64,000 nucleotides of DNA from Eutypa lata (lineage: Eukaryota > Ascomycota > Sordariomycetes > Xylariales > Diatrypaceae). Position numbers and translations under genes: made by a program. Location: assembly GCA_022661535.1 (NCBI GenBank), contig JAKULF010000011.1:310001-374000 (forward strand), read 5' to 3'. Of this stretch, positions 34,585-45,802 are shown piece after piece. Position 1 is the stretch's first letter. Each line of letters begins with the position of its first letter. The notes beneath the pieces are model-generated. The model was not told where the DNA came from, did not search any database, and saw only the letters and a program-made list of their open reading frames with translations.

Positions 34585-35959
34585 ATGACTCGACTGGTTA
34601 CAACCTTGACCTCACTCGCGTGCCTCGCAACTTCCGCGGTAGCTCGCCAGTGCCAAAACCTCACATTCCCAGTAACCATAGAAGCACGAAACGGAGTATT
34701 CGATCTGGAAACGCCGAGCAGCAACATAGACGTGACAAACTTCATCCTGGATCTCACCCAACCAGGGCAAAATCTTAGCAAGATCTTACTCAAAGATGTA
34801 ATTAAGACACATGCTCCCAAAACTCCCCTAACTAAGACCTCGAGTAACTAGAGATAACATGTGACCATCTACAGTATGACACTATCAGCGACACCTTCAC
34901 CATGGCGGCGACCTACTGCGAGCCGGATTCCGGCCCGGGCAAAGCGCTGCAGATCCTGACGCACGGCGTGGGGTTCGACCGCACGTACTGGGACTTCGGC
35001 TTCCACGACTACAACTACAGCTACGTGGAAGCGGCGCTCGACGAGAACTACAGCACGTTCGCGTACGACCGGCTCGGCGTGGGGCAGTCGTCGGCGCCGT
35101 CCGACGAGCCCATCGCCGAGATCCAGCCGTGGCTCGAGATCGAGTCGCTGTACAACCTAACAGTACAGCTGCGGGAAGCCGTCCTCCCGGGGGTCTCGGC
35201 CCGCTACGACAAGGTGTTCCACGTGGGCCACAGCTTCGGCAGCCGGCTCACGTACAACCTGGCGGCGAAGTACCCGGAGGGCGTCTCGGACGGGCTCGCG
35301 CTGACGGGGTTCAGCCACGTGTCGCTCCTCAACGTCAACGGGACGCCGCTGGGGCTCGTCGGCCCGTACTTCCCCATGGGCGCGAACTTCATCAACGCCC
35401 GCGCGCTGGCGCAGTTCGACGGCTTCCCCGACGGCTACGTGGCCTTCTCGAACGAGCGCGCCCTGCACAACGACTTCTTCGCGCCGGGGAACTTCGATCC
35501 CGCGATCCTCGGGCCGGCCTTCGACGCCACCCAGCCCATGACCGTCGGCGAGCTGCTGACCCTGAATAACCCGGCTAATGTGAATAGCACCTTTGGAGGG
35601 CCGGTCTTTTTTATCTCAGGAGGTAAGTTGAGCTGTGGATTTATTCATTTCCCGCACGCATTTATTATATTGGGCCGGTCATTAGGGGCTAATATGCAAT
35701 TCGTGATGGTCTAGTCCGTGATCTTCCTGCCTGCGGCGGGAATTGCAATTATACAGATCCCCCAATACCCGCGTTGTCTCAGTGCTTCTTTTCGAACACT
35801 ACCATAAAAGTCAAGATTATTGACAAGGCGGCCCATGGTATTAATTTCGTAAGTTGTGACCGATCTACGGGGCTTCCTCATATGCTAACTCGGTGATAGG
35901 AGTACACCGCTGGGGAGTTCTACGCAGAAGTGCTGAACTTCCTTAATGCGAACGTTTAA
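34585..35959 (+). CDS. Secreted alpha/beta hydrolase, 4 exons, 384 aa
   Basis: Exons 34585-34797, 34875-35622, 35715-35848, 35900-35959; all introns GT-AG, phases close, 384 aa. The signal peptide MTRLVTTLTSLACLATSAVA (cleavage about residue 20) precedes a mature start RQCQNLTFPV. Alpha/beta-hydrolase fold: oxyanion-side HGVGFDRTYWD near 101-111, DRLGVGQS near 136-143, nucleophile elbow VGHSFGSR with Ser191, and a late catalytic His361 in DKAAHG; the acid is not assigned with certainty. Many NxS/T sites and paired Cys (ACGGNC near 326-331) fit secretion. The family is common in ascomycetes, usually annotated only as alpha/beta hydrolase; substrates are likely esters, lipids or epoxides but are unknown. 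Exon 2 is very GC-rich, exon 4 is a 19-residue tail. Confidence 0.88.
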
Positions 35960-36613
35960 TGGATTTATAAACTACCAGAATAGCTAAGAGTGTCGAAGTT
36001 GTTCGTATATAAGGAGTGGATAGTCCTGTTCTACTTTCAGGACTTTCATCGATTTGTAACCTAATACTATTTCTAGTTATCAGGGGATTCGGAAGTGAGC
36101 CATATTGCTGGTCTGTCAAAATCACCTGCCAAGGACCATAACTACTGTGGCAATTGAATACTATTAGACATCGAGGTTAATACCAATTCCTGCAGAGCCT
36201 AGACTTGATGTTCCCCTAGCTCGGGTTAGGTGATCTTATCATTTCACCCGAAGAGATAGTACTTCTCTTCGTTAGTTTGATCTTCGGTCATCCCATCAAT
36301 AATGACTATAAAGAAGCTGGTTTTTAGGACGCATCACCTAGCCTTCCAAGCATAGGTAGTAGCTCTGATCTGCTTATGGCAGCATGCAAGTTGGCATTGA
36401 GTAGACATTAGTTCATGAATGCTATCATTCACTTCCTAAATCTACCTATCGTGCGATGCATATGTAGTATCAGACGTGAAAGTGGCACTTCAACGCATTG
36501 ATGTCGTGAAAGCATCCATATAGAGAAGACGGGCACAATAAAGAATGTCTTCTCCCCAGCTAGTATTCCCAGAGCACGGGGAGCTGAGCCTCATCCAACG
36601 CCAACCTCTCCAC
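35960..36613. other. Intergenic, convergent 3' ends
   Basis: About 0.65 kb between the hydrolase and the minus-strand coiled-coil gene; no gene or repeat seen. Confidence 0.5.
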
Positions 36614-37167
36614 TCATTCCTCCTCGACATCATCATCATCATCAGCCAGCTTCTCGTTGATAGCCTTCAGCTTCTTGTCGGTCTTCTTAATCTCCGCCGC
36701 ATTGCTTGACACCTCGGCCTCGAAGTCCTTGACCTTTGCCTTCCTCTCCTGGAGCTGAACCATCAGCTCCCGCATGGCAACGAAATACTTCAAAGTCTCG
36801 AAGTTAGCGGAGCTAGGATTGCGCTCTAAGCCATCGACCTTGTCGGATACCACGGCCCACACAGGATGCTCGTCGAATTCGCCGTTCGTAGTGACCTCGT
36901 CAATCATGTCGATTATTTGGTTCACCGTGGTCTCCAATTCGTCCTTGATTCCCTCCCAGGGTCTCTTCCCGATGCTCGAGGCCTGTGTGGATAGTTATGC
37001 TATTAGCTTAGTGAACTTTATATAGTCTGCAAGTGATGTTGATGTTTAAGTACCGAGGTTTGGTCAGTGATTGCAGGACTGCTGTTACGACCGGCACTAT
37101 CGCCGTCCATGCCATCGTGATCCATGCCATTGCCACCAACGTCATCGCGATCCGCTCTTGCCTCCAT
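36614..37167 (-). CDS. Small coiled-coil protein with acidic tail, 2 exons, 160 aa
   Basis: Exons 37054-37167 and 36614-36982, phase-0 intron (GTACTT donor, CACAG acceptor), 160 aa. Not recognised. The N-terminal 38 residues are polar with a GMDHDGMDGD repeat. Exon 2 begins ASSIGKRPWEGIKDELETTV, then a helical central part (TLKYFVAMRELMVQLQERKA near 105-125), a Lys/Glu-rich coiled coil (DFEAEVSSNAAEIKKTDKKL) and a DDDDDVEEE tail. No membrane segment or signal peptide. The spliced model rests on the consensus splice sites and on an ATG that heads an otherwise ATG-less frame. Probably nuclear or cytosolic; no function is inferred. Confidence 0.65.
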
Positions 37168-38517
37168 TGTAATAAGATGTTCTTCTAGTCAGAGAAGGTG
37201 TAGTCAGAAGTCGCTAAGTAGGTAGGTCAGTACAATTTGGCGCCAAAGACAAGTTAGCTGAATTGATAAAATAAGGAACTTACGTCGAAAGTTGTTGAAG
37301 TAATCCGTGAATTAGTATGCTTGATTTCGTTCAATTGATAAGGTTAACCGGTACAAAATTTCGTTCTTGAGTGAAATATGATTTACGTATGTCGGTTAAC
37401 AGAAAGGAGTTTAGGTGGGATTCACGGATGGTAGAGAGTAAAGTACATCAGGGTAGAAAAAGGAAGTGCGTCGAGGGTGGTAGAAGGGTTAGTCAATAGA
37501 AAGAAAAGTGTGTCGATAGAAAGGAAAGTACGTTACGGGCAGTGAAAATTAGAGTACACCAGGCAACAAGAGTTTTGCTCTAGGCAGTTTGCGAAATCTG
37601 ATAAGTATTCATTCAATGATAACCACAAGAGTGCTGCCTGGGGAACCTGTTTGTTATGACGTCTGTTCATATCATGCTGTGCAGCATGATACGAAAGATT
37701 CCTAGCTAATCGGCCCTGCAGATGGTAGTGCACAAGTGCCACAGGTCGCCATGGATACTATTGCTTTATATAAACCGTCTAAACTTCATAACTATAAGTA
37801 ACATATCTTCCATTTGTAAATAGCACATTGTCTTGACCAGGAAAGGATAATACAACCATTTGTTAATTCAGTGACAACAAAGGGGATACTATTTTATATA
37901 TTTGCCATTTCCCCTCAGTTGTAAAGTATATACAGTATTGAATACCAGGAATATTAACATTCAATATTTCAACCCTTGATATTTGCTACATATATCTATC
38001 TATACACGCATGATTAAGTCTTATCAAGGATCGATATTTTCTGATAAGATTGGAAATATAAACTTATAGTACAATATAAATGCCTACAAGTAGTTAAACC
38101 ATATCTGAGGATGTTAAAAGGGATAATATATGGGAGACCAACTCCTTACTTTTGTCTGGACATATTTTACGCATCTTCATAGATATCTACTGTCTAATAA
38201 AGTCCATCAAGGAACCGGAAAAGGTGCTGCGAACTCTAGCAGCCTCAGCGTTTTATGTACTCGACCGAGAGACAGGTAAAGCCAAAGCCCCTGGCCCCTG
38301 TAGTACGAATACCCGTTTTTATCGAAGTGCCACAGCAAATCTAACGTGTGTAGATGACCATAAATATACCTACTACAGATAATACAACCCCCGCCAACTC
38401 CTAACTACCCGTCAAAAATGCTCATGTCCGCCCCATAGTGACACCACCACCAGTAATATATTCTTCCCATCCCATAAATGTTCTGGTCTTTCCTTTCTTT
38501 TCCATTTTCTCTAATAC
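37168..38517. other. Intergenic; no gene seen
   Basis: About 1.35 kb, AT-rich, between the coiled-coil gene's promoter and the lipoxygenase 3' end. Contains near-repeats of GAAAGGAAAGT/GTGTCGATAGAAAG at about 37430-37530. Short frames (37533-37742, 38152-38382) are not supported. Confidence 0.45.
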
Positions 38518-40609
38518 TTAGATAGTAATCCAATACATCGCCTTATCCGGATCCAACGCATTCCACACAAACGGCATGCCCTGCGACAAGCCCTCCCCAT
38601 CGAAGCCCCTCGCCGCCACCTCGGCTCCGAACGCATCCATGGCGCTCCGGAACGTCGCCTCCGCGTCGCGGGCCTGCTCGTTCATCCGCCCCAGCACGTC
38701 TGCGTCGTCGAACATGTGGCGCAGCGTCTCCTCCGTGCCCAGGAACTCCGGCCGGTTGAAGGCAGCCAGCAGCGCGATCTGCCCGATAGCCGCGGCCGTG
38801 GGCGGCAGGTACGTCACGAGGTCCTCCTCGCTCGCGATGGTGCCCTTCTCCGTCGGCAGCGGCCGGTAGAACGCCAGCGGGTGCAGGGGCAGGGAGGCGG
38901 TCGAGGCCACGGGGCTGTTCGTGTTCAGCACGCCGTGCTGCACCGACACCAGGTACGCGAAGTGCGTCAGGATGTCCACCACCGTCTCCTTGTCGGCGGC
39001 CGGACCGGCGGGGAAGTCCCGGACCTCGGCGGGCCCGCTGGCCTCGGCCAGCCAGGCCTGCAGCTCGACGTCGGCGCCTATGGCGTCGCCGTCCTCGTAG
39101 TACGAGTCCACGAGGGTGGCGAAGAAGCCGCGTATGGCGCCCACGACGGTCGAGGCGTCGTCGTGGAACGGGAAGGACCGGAGGGCTGGCCCGAAGTCGC
39201 TGCGGAGCAGGCCCCGCGCCTCCAGGTTCGCCTCGAAGTAGTTCGCGGTCCACGAGCTCGCTTCGCCCGATTGGTACAGGCCGTCGGTGTACGACTCCGC
39301 GATGCTGCCCGCCCAGGGGAAGAGCTGGTCCACGGGCCCGCCGGAGAATATTAGGCGCTCGATGGCGAGGGGGCGCATGGCCCACGTCCATTTACTTACT
39401 GTGGGGTTGGAGTGGTGTTAGCGTGGTGGTTCTCGCGGGTAGGGGGTGGTAGGTGAGCTATTATAATAATGGTGGTGATGGGAATGAAAGGGGGATGCTT
39501 ACATCTGTGGAGGATGGGCATGAATGGATGGTCCTCGCTCAGAGAGCGGATCGCCGACAGGTACACGATCTCCGACGTCTCGTGCTCAGCCGCTAGGTGG
39601 TACCACTGGGTGAACCAGACGTCGTTCAAGTTGAAGATCATCTTGGCGAGCAGCCAGTCATTCTCGTCGTCCTCGGGGGTGAAGACGAGGTCCGAGCCCT
39701 CGTTATTGGGCTTAACAGCAAGCGGGAGAAAGTCGCCGGAGACTGGGTGGATGTAGAAGTAGGCCTGCGCCGCACCGCCGTACTTAAATGTAGAACTCCG
39801 AGGGAGGTCCTTCTGGTCGGAGTGATCGACGAGAAAGAGACGGCCTTGGGATTGCAGGGCCTCGAGGGAAAGGCCTGAGATGGACTCGGCGTTGTCTACG
39901 GAGAACACTAGGGCGTCGTCCGCTTTCACGCGGAACAGCCGGAAGGGCGCTACGGACAAGCGCTCCATCGAGAAGAGGAGATCGCTCGTGTAGTTGGAGA
40001 GCATGCCCTGGTATGGCCCCTCCGGCGCAGTGAGCTTCCACTGCCCGGTATAATATTTGGAGAAGTCGTCAAGTGTTTTCACACCTCCGGACTATACGCA
40101 TTATTAGAAGGGTTGAACCCATGATAACGCAAGGTGTCATCGGGAGTAAGTACCGCGTTTAGAGCAACAGCCACCGCAGCCGAGTCTGCCTGGACATTGA
40201 CATAATGCGTATTTTCTGTAGAGTTTAGTGTGAGTTAACGATTTCTAGGCAATCCTCTCATCCCAGCCTAGAGAACATGCGCAAGGATGCCTATCAGGAT
40301 AGCAGACTAGCTGTCTTCACAACATCACTTACGGAAAGCAAAGGCGGCCGTGTTGTCCGCTTCCACGGCGGCATCACCGAGACTACCGGTGGGATAAAAG
40401 GAGGTGTTCCCCGCGATCGAAGGGCCATACACCCAGCCCTCGCGCTTCGCCTCGATACCGGCTACGCGCGCTGAACTATTGATGTTGTATTGCGGTAGAC
40501 TGAAAGGTTCCTGATCTTGTCTCTTAGAGACAGACCTCGAGCTCGGGACGGCGGCGCCCTCGACGGCCGCGATCCCGGCGCAAAGTAGTCCAGGGATGAT
40601 ATTTCGCAT
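38518..40609 (-). CDS. Secreted fungal lipoxygenase (Mn- or Fe-type), 4 exons, 602 aa
   Basis: Exons 40333-40609, 40154-40215, 39503-40091, 38518-39398 give 602 aa, the usual size of fungal secreted lipoxygenases, which insert O2 into linoleic or linolenic acid to form hydroperoxides. Signal peptide: MRNIIPGLLCAGIAAVEGAA. The catalytic domain lacks the N-terminal PLAT domain of plant enzymes. Metal ligands visible: His278 and His283 in WYHLAAEH (after WLLAKMIFNLNDV), His464 and Asn468 in QHGVLN, and the C-terminal carboxylate Ile602 (WITI). RSLSEDHPFMPILHR and RPLAIERLIFSGGP are also typical. Whether manganese or iron is bound cannot be told. The 62-nt second intron (40092-40153; GTACTT..TAG, branch CTAAT) is needed: reading through it gives a stop. 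Its sequence is itself open for about 20 codons, so retention is imaginable. Exons 3-4 are strongly GC-rich. Confidence 0.9.
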
Positions 40610-43600
40610 CGTGTATTCTCGCCTGTCCGTTAGTAGACTCCTAACCCGGTTCAAGTTGTATGGTTATTCTCGCTGCGTGTTTGCAGCTCTCGACCAATCT
40701 ACTGTAATTGCACGTGTGCAGCCAAGGAGCCAAGCCGATCGCAAAAAGAATGACTAGAAGATAGAACTGCGCTCATGGAAAGCAGTAGCGAGCGAATATA
40801 GAAGCGATTGGCCTATAACGAGAGCAACATAAGATCACTGGATAAAAAAGAACGTATAGTGGTGGTGATGGATCGCTGGGCTTAAGACATCGACGCCAAA
40901 ATATGCAATCATCTCGCTGAATGTTTCCTCGGACGGACAACCGGCGGCGGGAGGTGGCGGACGGGAAACAGGAGCATTATCTATCAATCACTCAGCAGCC
41001 TGGCATGGCAGCCTCTATTTCCCGATTAGTTCATCGTTCCCGTGTTGGCTGATGAGAAAAAACGACGTTGGCAAGCAATCCCATCCTCAGGGCTGCGCCG
41101 TATCGAAGCTTAACTGGCATGGTTTAAGTGCCGGGTTTAATGCGCTACGGACAGGGGGGCCGCGCGAGATTCCCGGGATCAGAATAGCAGGAGAGCACGT
41201 TATGAGTTAGCTCGTCTAAGGCCCGGTTAGGATGAGGGGGCTAAACCAGCTTGCCCGAGCTGCCTTTTTCGGAAAGTTGGCTAACCCCCCTAACCAACGC
41301 CGCCGCAATGCAGGAGAGGTAGAGAGAGAGAGAGAGAGAGGTCCTTGCAGCAACGCAACGCAACGCAACTTAAATCACATCTTAACCCGGTGCCTGATAG
41401 GCTGTCCGGATCGGGAAACCAGGGGTTTTTGTAGATGAGGCGGATCAGCCCATGCTAACTTTAGCCAAGTTTAGGTAGTGATGTTTCTCCTATCGTTATC
41501 TTGTTGATACCAAAGAAGCAACTAACGTTAACTTGTCGGGTGCGCCAGCATCTTGGCAGTTTACTGTATAATGTGGATTTTTAAGGCCATCCAACATGAC
41601 GACAAAGTGGAACTTACATACCTACCTAAAGGACAAATTTCCTATAATAGCTACATCGTATACAGGTAGGGTGGTGAGTTAGACCACAGATCTTCAGAGT
41701 TAACGATGTGATCAACCCACCAAAATTCCACCTGTCAACCAACAAGACCATAATTCCCTGTATGATACACCTATAAACATAATCCCCCCTATACGGAATT
41801 CACATACACGAAGCGGCGCCACCCGTGCGATAACCTGCTGTTCGGAATGATGCTAGATCCCATTTGAAAGACTGAGCCTGACTTGGCTTTCCTAATTTAA
41901 GCAATTCAATGCATCTACCAGGTGGGATCACATACCCTGGTACCGAGCTGGCCGGCCCCCAATCCTTCATCCGTGTCCACCGGTATTCCCCCCGCCCCCA
42001 CCTCTAATCACGATGTAGTTTATTTTACATGTAACTATGTATGTATGTGATAATCACGTGCCGACGCGAGCTCTCTTTTCTCAGTAGGTATACATCTTAT
42101 TTAAAACGACGTATTGCACCCTATCATATGCGTGTTGATAAGTTATATCTCACTAGTTACTTCAGGACTTCTTTTGAATATGCGAAGTACGATATTCGAC
42201 TCGGACTAGTCTGTTCCCCTAACTTGTGCTATCATCGAACAATGTCTTAATGGTCTCCCGAAATGTAAGTTAACTAAGCTTTCTTATTCCAATGGCGGAG
42301 ATCTAGACCAATGTCGCGAAATTATTAGACAGACCACTTTTTGCACCTTGCACATGCGGTCAGCTAGCCATTGAAGTTTCGTGCAGACGGACCATTGGTG
42401 AGCAAAGCCACGCTAGAGAGCTGACGGGCGCTGACGTCGTTGTTTTGCTATGCGGCAGGCTGCGCCAGCCAACATCAATAATAAATGTAGGATCATGGTT
42501 CGAATTGAACCACTCTCATCGGATTCCACTGGAAGCCCGCTATACCATCCACTCTGACTACGAAGTTCGATAGGCATTACTGAAAGCTCGGTCTAAAAAT
42601 AGGCCGTCCAGAGGGAGACATGCTAAGTCGAGAATCGGTATGGTTCCGAGCTCAGCGACGATTAGAAATGGAAAGAACCAACAGGCATAATATCCATCTA
42701 GTAAGAAGCTGAATAGGGCAGTGATATCAACACGACATGTCCCCCCCACGTGTCTCTTGGCTCAAGAAGCGGTCATCAACTCCGTGATAGACCTTAACTC
42801 AGCAATGTCATCTTGTCTCTCAGCTTATCTAGCTTAGCATTGCTGCTCAAATCCCCCCAAGCTTCAACTAGGATGATATCTTGTCACCAAAAAAAGAAAG
42901 GGCATCATGTGGTCACAGAAACCTGCGAAAACTAGTGCTAAAGCCCGAGGCCATTCGGGGTCTGCAACTCTTATTATTGCTCTTAGACTCTCATCTACAG
43001 AGCATACCTGATGGACGGAGTAGCCAGTTAACAGACACCAAGCGAGACGAACGGCTTCGTTATCAGTTATGTGGCCCGAGAAAAGACGACTTCACATGGA
43101 AAGTAAAAAGGCAAAAAAAAACAAGAGAATAATCAAAAACAAAAAAACATACAACACCAGGGATTCGCTGGTCGTCACCGACCCAACTACTAATCCGGCG
43201 GTATCTGGCTTAACTAGGGGAGAGCGGACGGGATCCCGTGTTCTCCAGATCCTATGGTCGTATGTGCTAGATTTTGCGTTTATTTTGTATTACAAAGGCT
43301 TGATGTTGTGGGTTCCTAGCGGGCGTTTATCAGGGCTTTGTGGGGGAAGAGTGGAACGGGACTTAATGTGGGTTTGCTTAGTTAGTGCATTAGGTAAGTA
43401 AGAATGAACAGACGATGAGAGCCTTGCTGCGTTTAAAATCATAATACAGTAAATATTAGGTGTGGAAGTGAGCCTGCAAGTGTGGCATCGTGAAGATAGT
43501 TTCAGGAGATGCAAGATTTAGGGGTAAGGAGTTAAGCTAACTGATCCATGCCCACGTCGGTTGGAACCTTCCATAAGCCAGGTCCCTTGTTATCCGGTTA

Positions 43601-43924
43601 ATTGAGTTTAAACTAACAACACAATATCTAAACATTGATAATGGTATTTGCGAATAGAGACATGAATAATACCAATTAATGCGCAATAAGTTATTCAATG
43701 CTGTGACAAGTCGTTATGAAGTACGGAGGAGCTGAGTAGGTGTCCAGCAGGATCCTGGTAATCTAATCAGCAATGGTGACGTCATATATACCAATGACCA
43801 GGCATTGGAACTTGTGACGCGTTGTCTGTCATACCTAACTAGGAGGAATTTGTTTCGTACGACACTATGTCAACCAAATCATCTTTACAAGCCGATATAG
43901 GACGGGGGAATTGAGAAAGCAGCG
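40610..43924. other. Three-kb intergenic region
   Basis: Divergent promoter region for the lipoxygenase and MCU genes plus spacer. A (GA)n run at about 41320-41340 is followed by CAACG repeats. GGTTCGAATTGAACC near 42497-42511 is a palindrome, not a tRNA T-arm. No frame with recognisable motifs. Confidence 0.45.
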
Positions 43925-45581
43925 ATGAACTATGCGTCTCGGACATGCCCAAAGCTGACAGCATTGAGCTCACGGCGGCTTCTCTTCAGTCACTACCCAC
44001 CACCAATAACTAAAGCTATATCCCCGAGTTATACGTCGATAGTATCACCATCACCTTCACAACAGCGACGGCGGCTCATCTCAACGAACCATAAGCTATG
44101 GAAAAACGAGACAAATGAAGAGTCTCCGAAGCAGACAAATCAGAGGGACCAAGATGCCCAAGAGGAGGAGGTCAAGTTTGACATCGGCGAGGCAGCGAAG
44201 CAGCAGATCAGACGGCCATGGATGAGAGAAGGTGCAGACGAGCCGCCCGTGAGCCAGGATCGAAAAGACATGAACAAGACAATGGGAAAGGGTACGTGTC
44301 TAATTGAAACTTCTTTCTACTCTACCCCTTTCTAGGCCGGACTCGCCTTCCTTTCTCCCCCTCTCTCGTAGATGGACGTACGGACAAGACAATACAAGAA
44401 GAACCGTAGCTACATACCTACCTAAGACTTAAGATGAACTACCACTAAAATCTACACACAAACCAGGCAAACTCCTAACCACCCCGACACGTCTTCTCAA
44501 ACTAGTTCTCCCCCTACCGGTGGACGCCCTACACGACGAGCACGGCAACAAGGGCGAGTTCCGCGCGATCGCGCAAAACGAGGACATCCAGCCCCTCGCA
44601 CTGCTCGTACACCCGCAGCAACCGCTATCATACCTAGAACGTCTAATCCAAGCGGAGCTCCCCCCGGTGCGAGACAACGACGGCCGCGAGAAAGTGCCGA
44701 CGGTGTACTTCCTCGCCGAGGGCAGCGAGCGGGACGAGAAGGGGCGCAGGCAGACGGGGGACCGGTCCAACAACATCGACGACTCGAACTCGGGGCTGGG
44801 GCGGGAGGGGGCCGACACGCCGCAGCAGCACAAGGACTGGGTGCGGTGGAGCAGCAGCACGGAGATCGGGGACTTCATCCGGGACGCGGCGCGGGGGCGC
44901 GAGTTCGCCATCGACATCGACGGGCTCGGCGCCGAGGTGCGCGTCGGCGTGCCCAGCTTCCGCGACCGCACCCACTACATGCGCATGCGGCTGCGGCGCA
45001 TCTCCCGGCGCATCGAGGCCCAGGCCAAGCTCAAGCACGAGTGCGACATCCTGGCCCACCGCGGGGCGCACCGGCTCGCCAAGGCCGGCTTCGGCGCCCT
45101 GAGCGCCTGGTGGGCCACCGTGTACTTCGTCACGTTCCACACGGACGCCGGCTGGGACCTCGTCGAGCCCGTCACGTACCTCGCGGGCCTGACCACCATC
45201 ATGGGCGGCTACCTGTGGTTCCTGTTCATCAGCCGCGACCTCAGCTACCAGGCCGCGCTGAAGATCACGGTGTCGCGGCGCCAGAACGTCCTGTACCAGG
45301 CGAGGGGCTTCGACGCCCAGCAGTGGGAGGCGCTCGTCCAGGATGCGAACGCGCTGCGCAAGGAGATCCGCACCGTCGCCGAGGAGTACGACGTCGAGTG
45401 GGACGAGGTCAAGGATGTCGGCGGCGAGGAGGTCGTCGAGGTGCTGGATAAGGAGAGGGACCGGCAGAAGAAGGGCCTCGAGAACGTCGACGATGACGAA
45501 GATGATGGGGGGTCCGATAAGAAGGAGGACCGCAAGAAGGAGGCTAAGGCGGATCCTAAGCACAAACCTGAGGGGAAATGA
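43925..45581 (+). CDS. MCU: Mitochondrial calcium uniporter (MCU), 2 exons, 493 aa
   Basis: Exons 43925-44291 and 44467-45581, phase-1 intron (GTACGT..CAG), 493 aa. Pore-forming subunit of Ca2+ uptake in the inner mitochondrial membrane. The first 50 residues are basic and Ser/Arg-rich, as expected for a presequence ([18 protein letters not shown]). The matrix N-terminal domain follows, with an insert rich in Asp/Glu/Gly near 205-240. TM1 is [17 protein letters not shown] (about 320-336), the selectivity motif is WDLVEPVTY (342-350; the animal form is WDIMEP), and TM2 is [15 protein letters not shown] (about 353-367). A coiled coil and a long Lys/Asp/Glu-rich tail close the protein. Filamentous fungi generally have MCU without MICU1/EMRE. 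Exon 2 is very GC-rich and throws a long antisense shadow frame. Convergent with the HET gene 221 bp away. Confidence 0.93.
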
Positions 45582-45802
45582 GGAATTATTCGAACGAGGA
45601 GGCGAAAGCAAGCGAGCGAGCGAATTGAAGGGCGGATTTGGTTAGCTAGTGATAGCTGGCGTTGTGATAGCTGGCACGTGACGATCGATATATGATGTAT
45701 GATGATACCCCGTATACGGATGGGAATACTACATAGACAGTGCTGTTATAGACACTATATTATAGGACATCAACCTGCAAAATCTACGTGCGCAACCGAC
45801 CA

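Noticed and set aside
35129..35569. Alternative plus-strand frame inside the hydrolase
   Set aside because: Arg/Pro/Ala-rich shadow frame; the hydrolase frame carries the GHSFGS elbow.
40080..40095. Apparent one-base frameshift in the lipoxygenase (SPEV-stop versus GGVKTLDDF)
   Set aside because: A 62-nt GT-AG intron (40092-40153) with a CTAAT branch site restores the frame and gives an exact family-length protein, so a pseudogene call is not needed.
42490..42515. GGTTCGAATTGAACC, tRNA-like
   Set aside because: It is a simple palindrome without other tRNA arms.
44643..45611. 322-codon antisense frame under the MCU exon
   Set aside because: Shadow of the MCU coding strand; Leu/Val/Pro/Asp-rich without domains.
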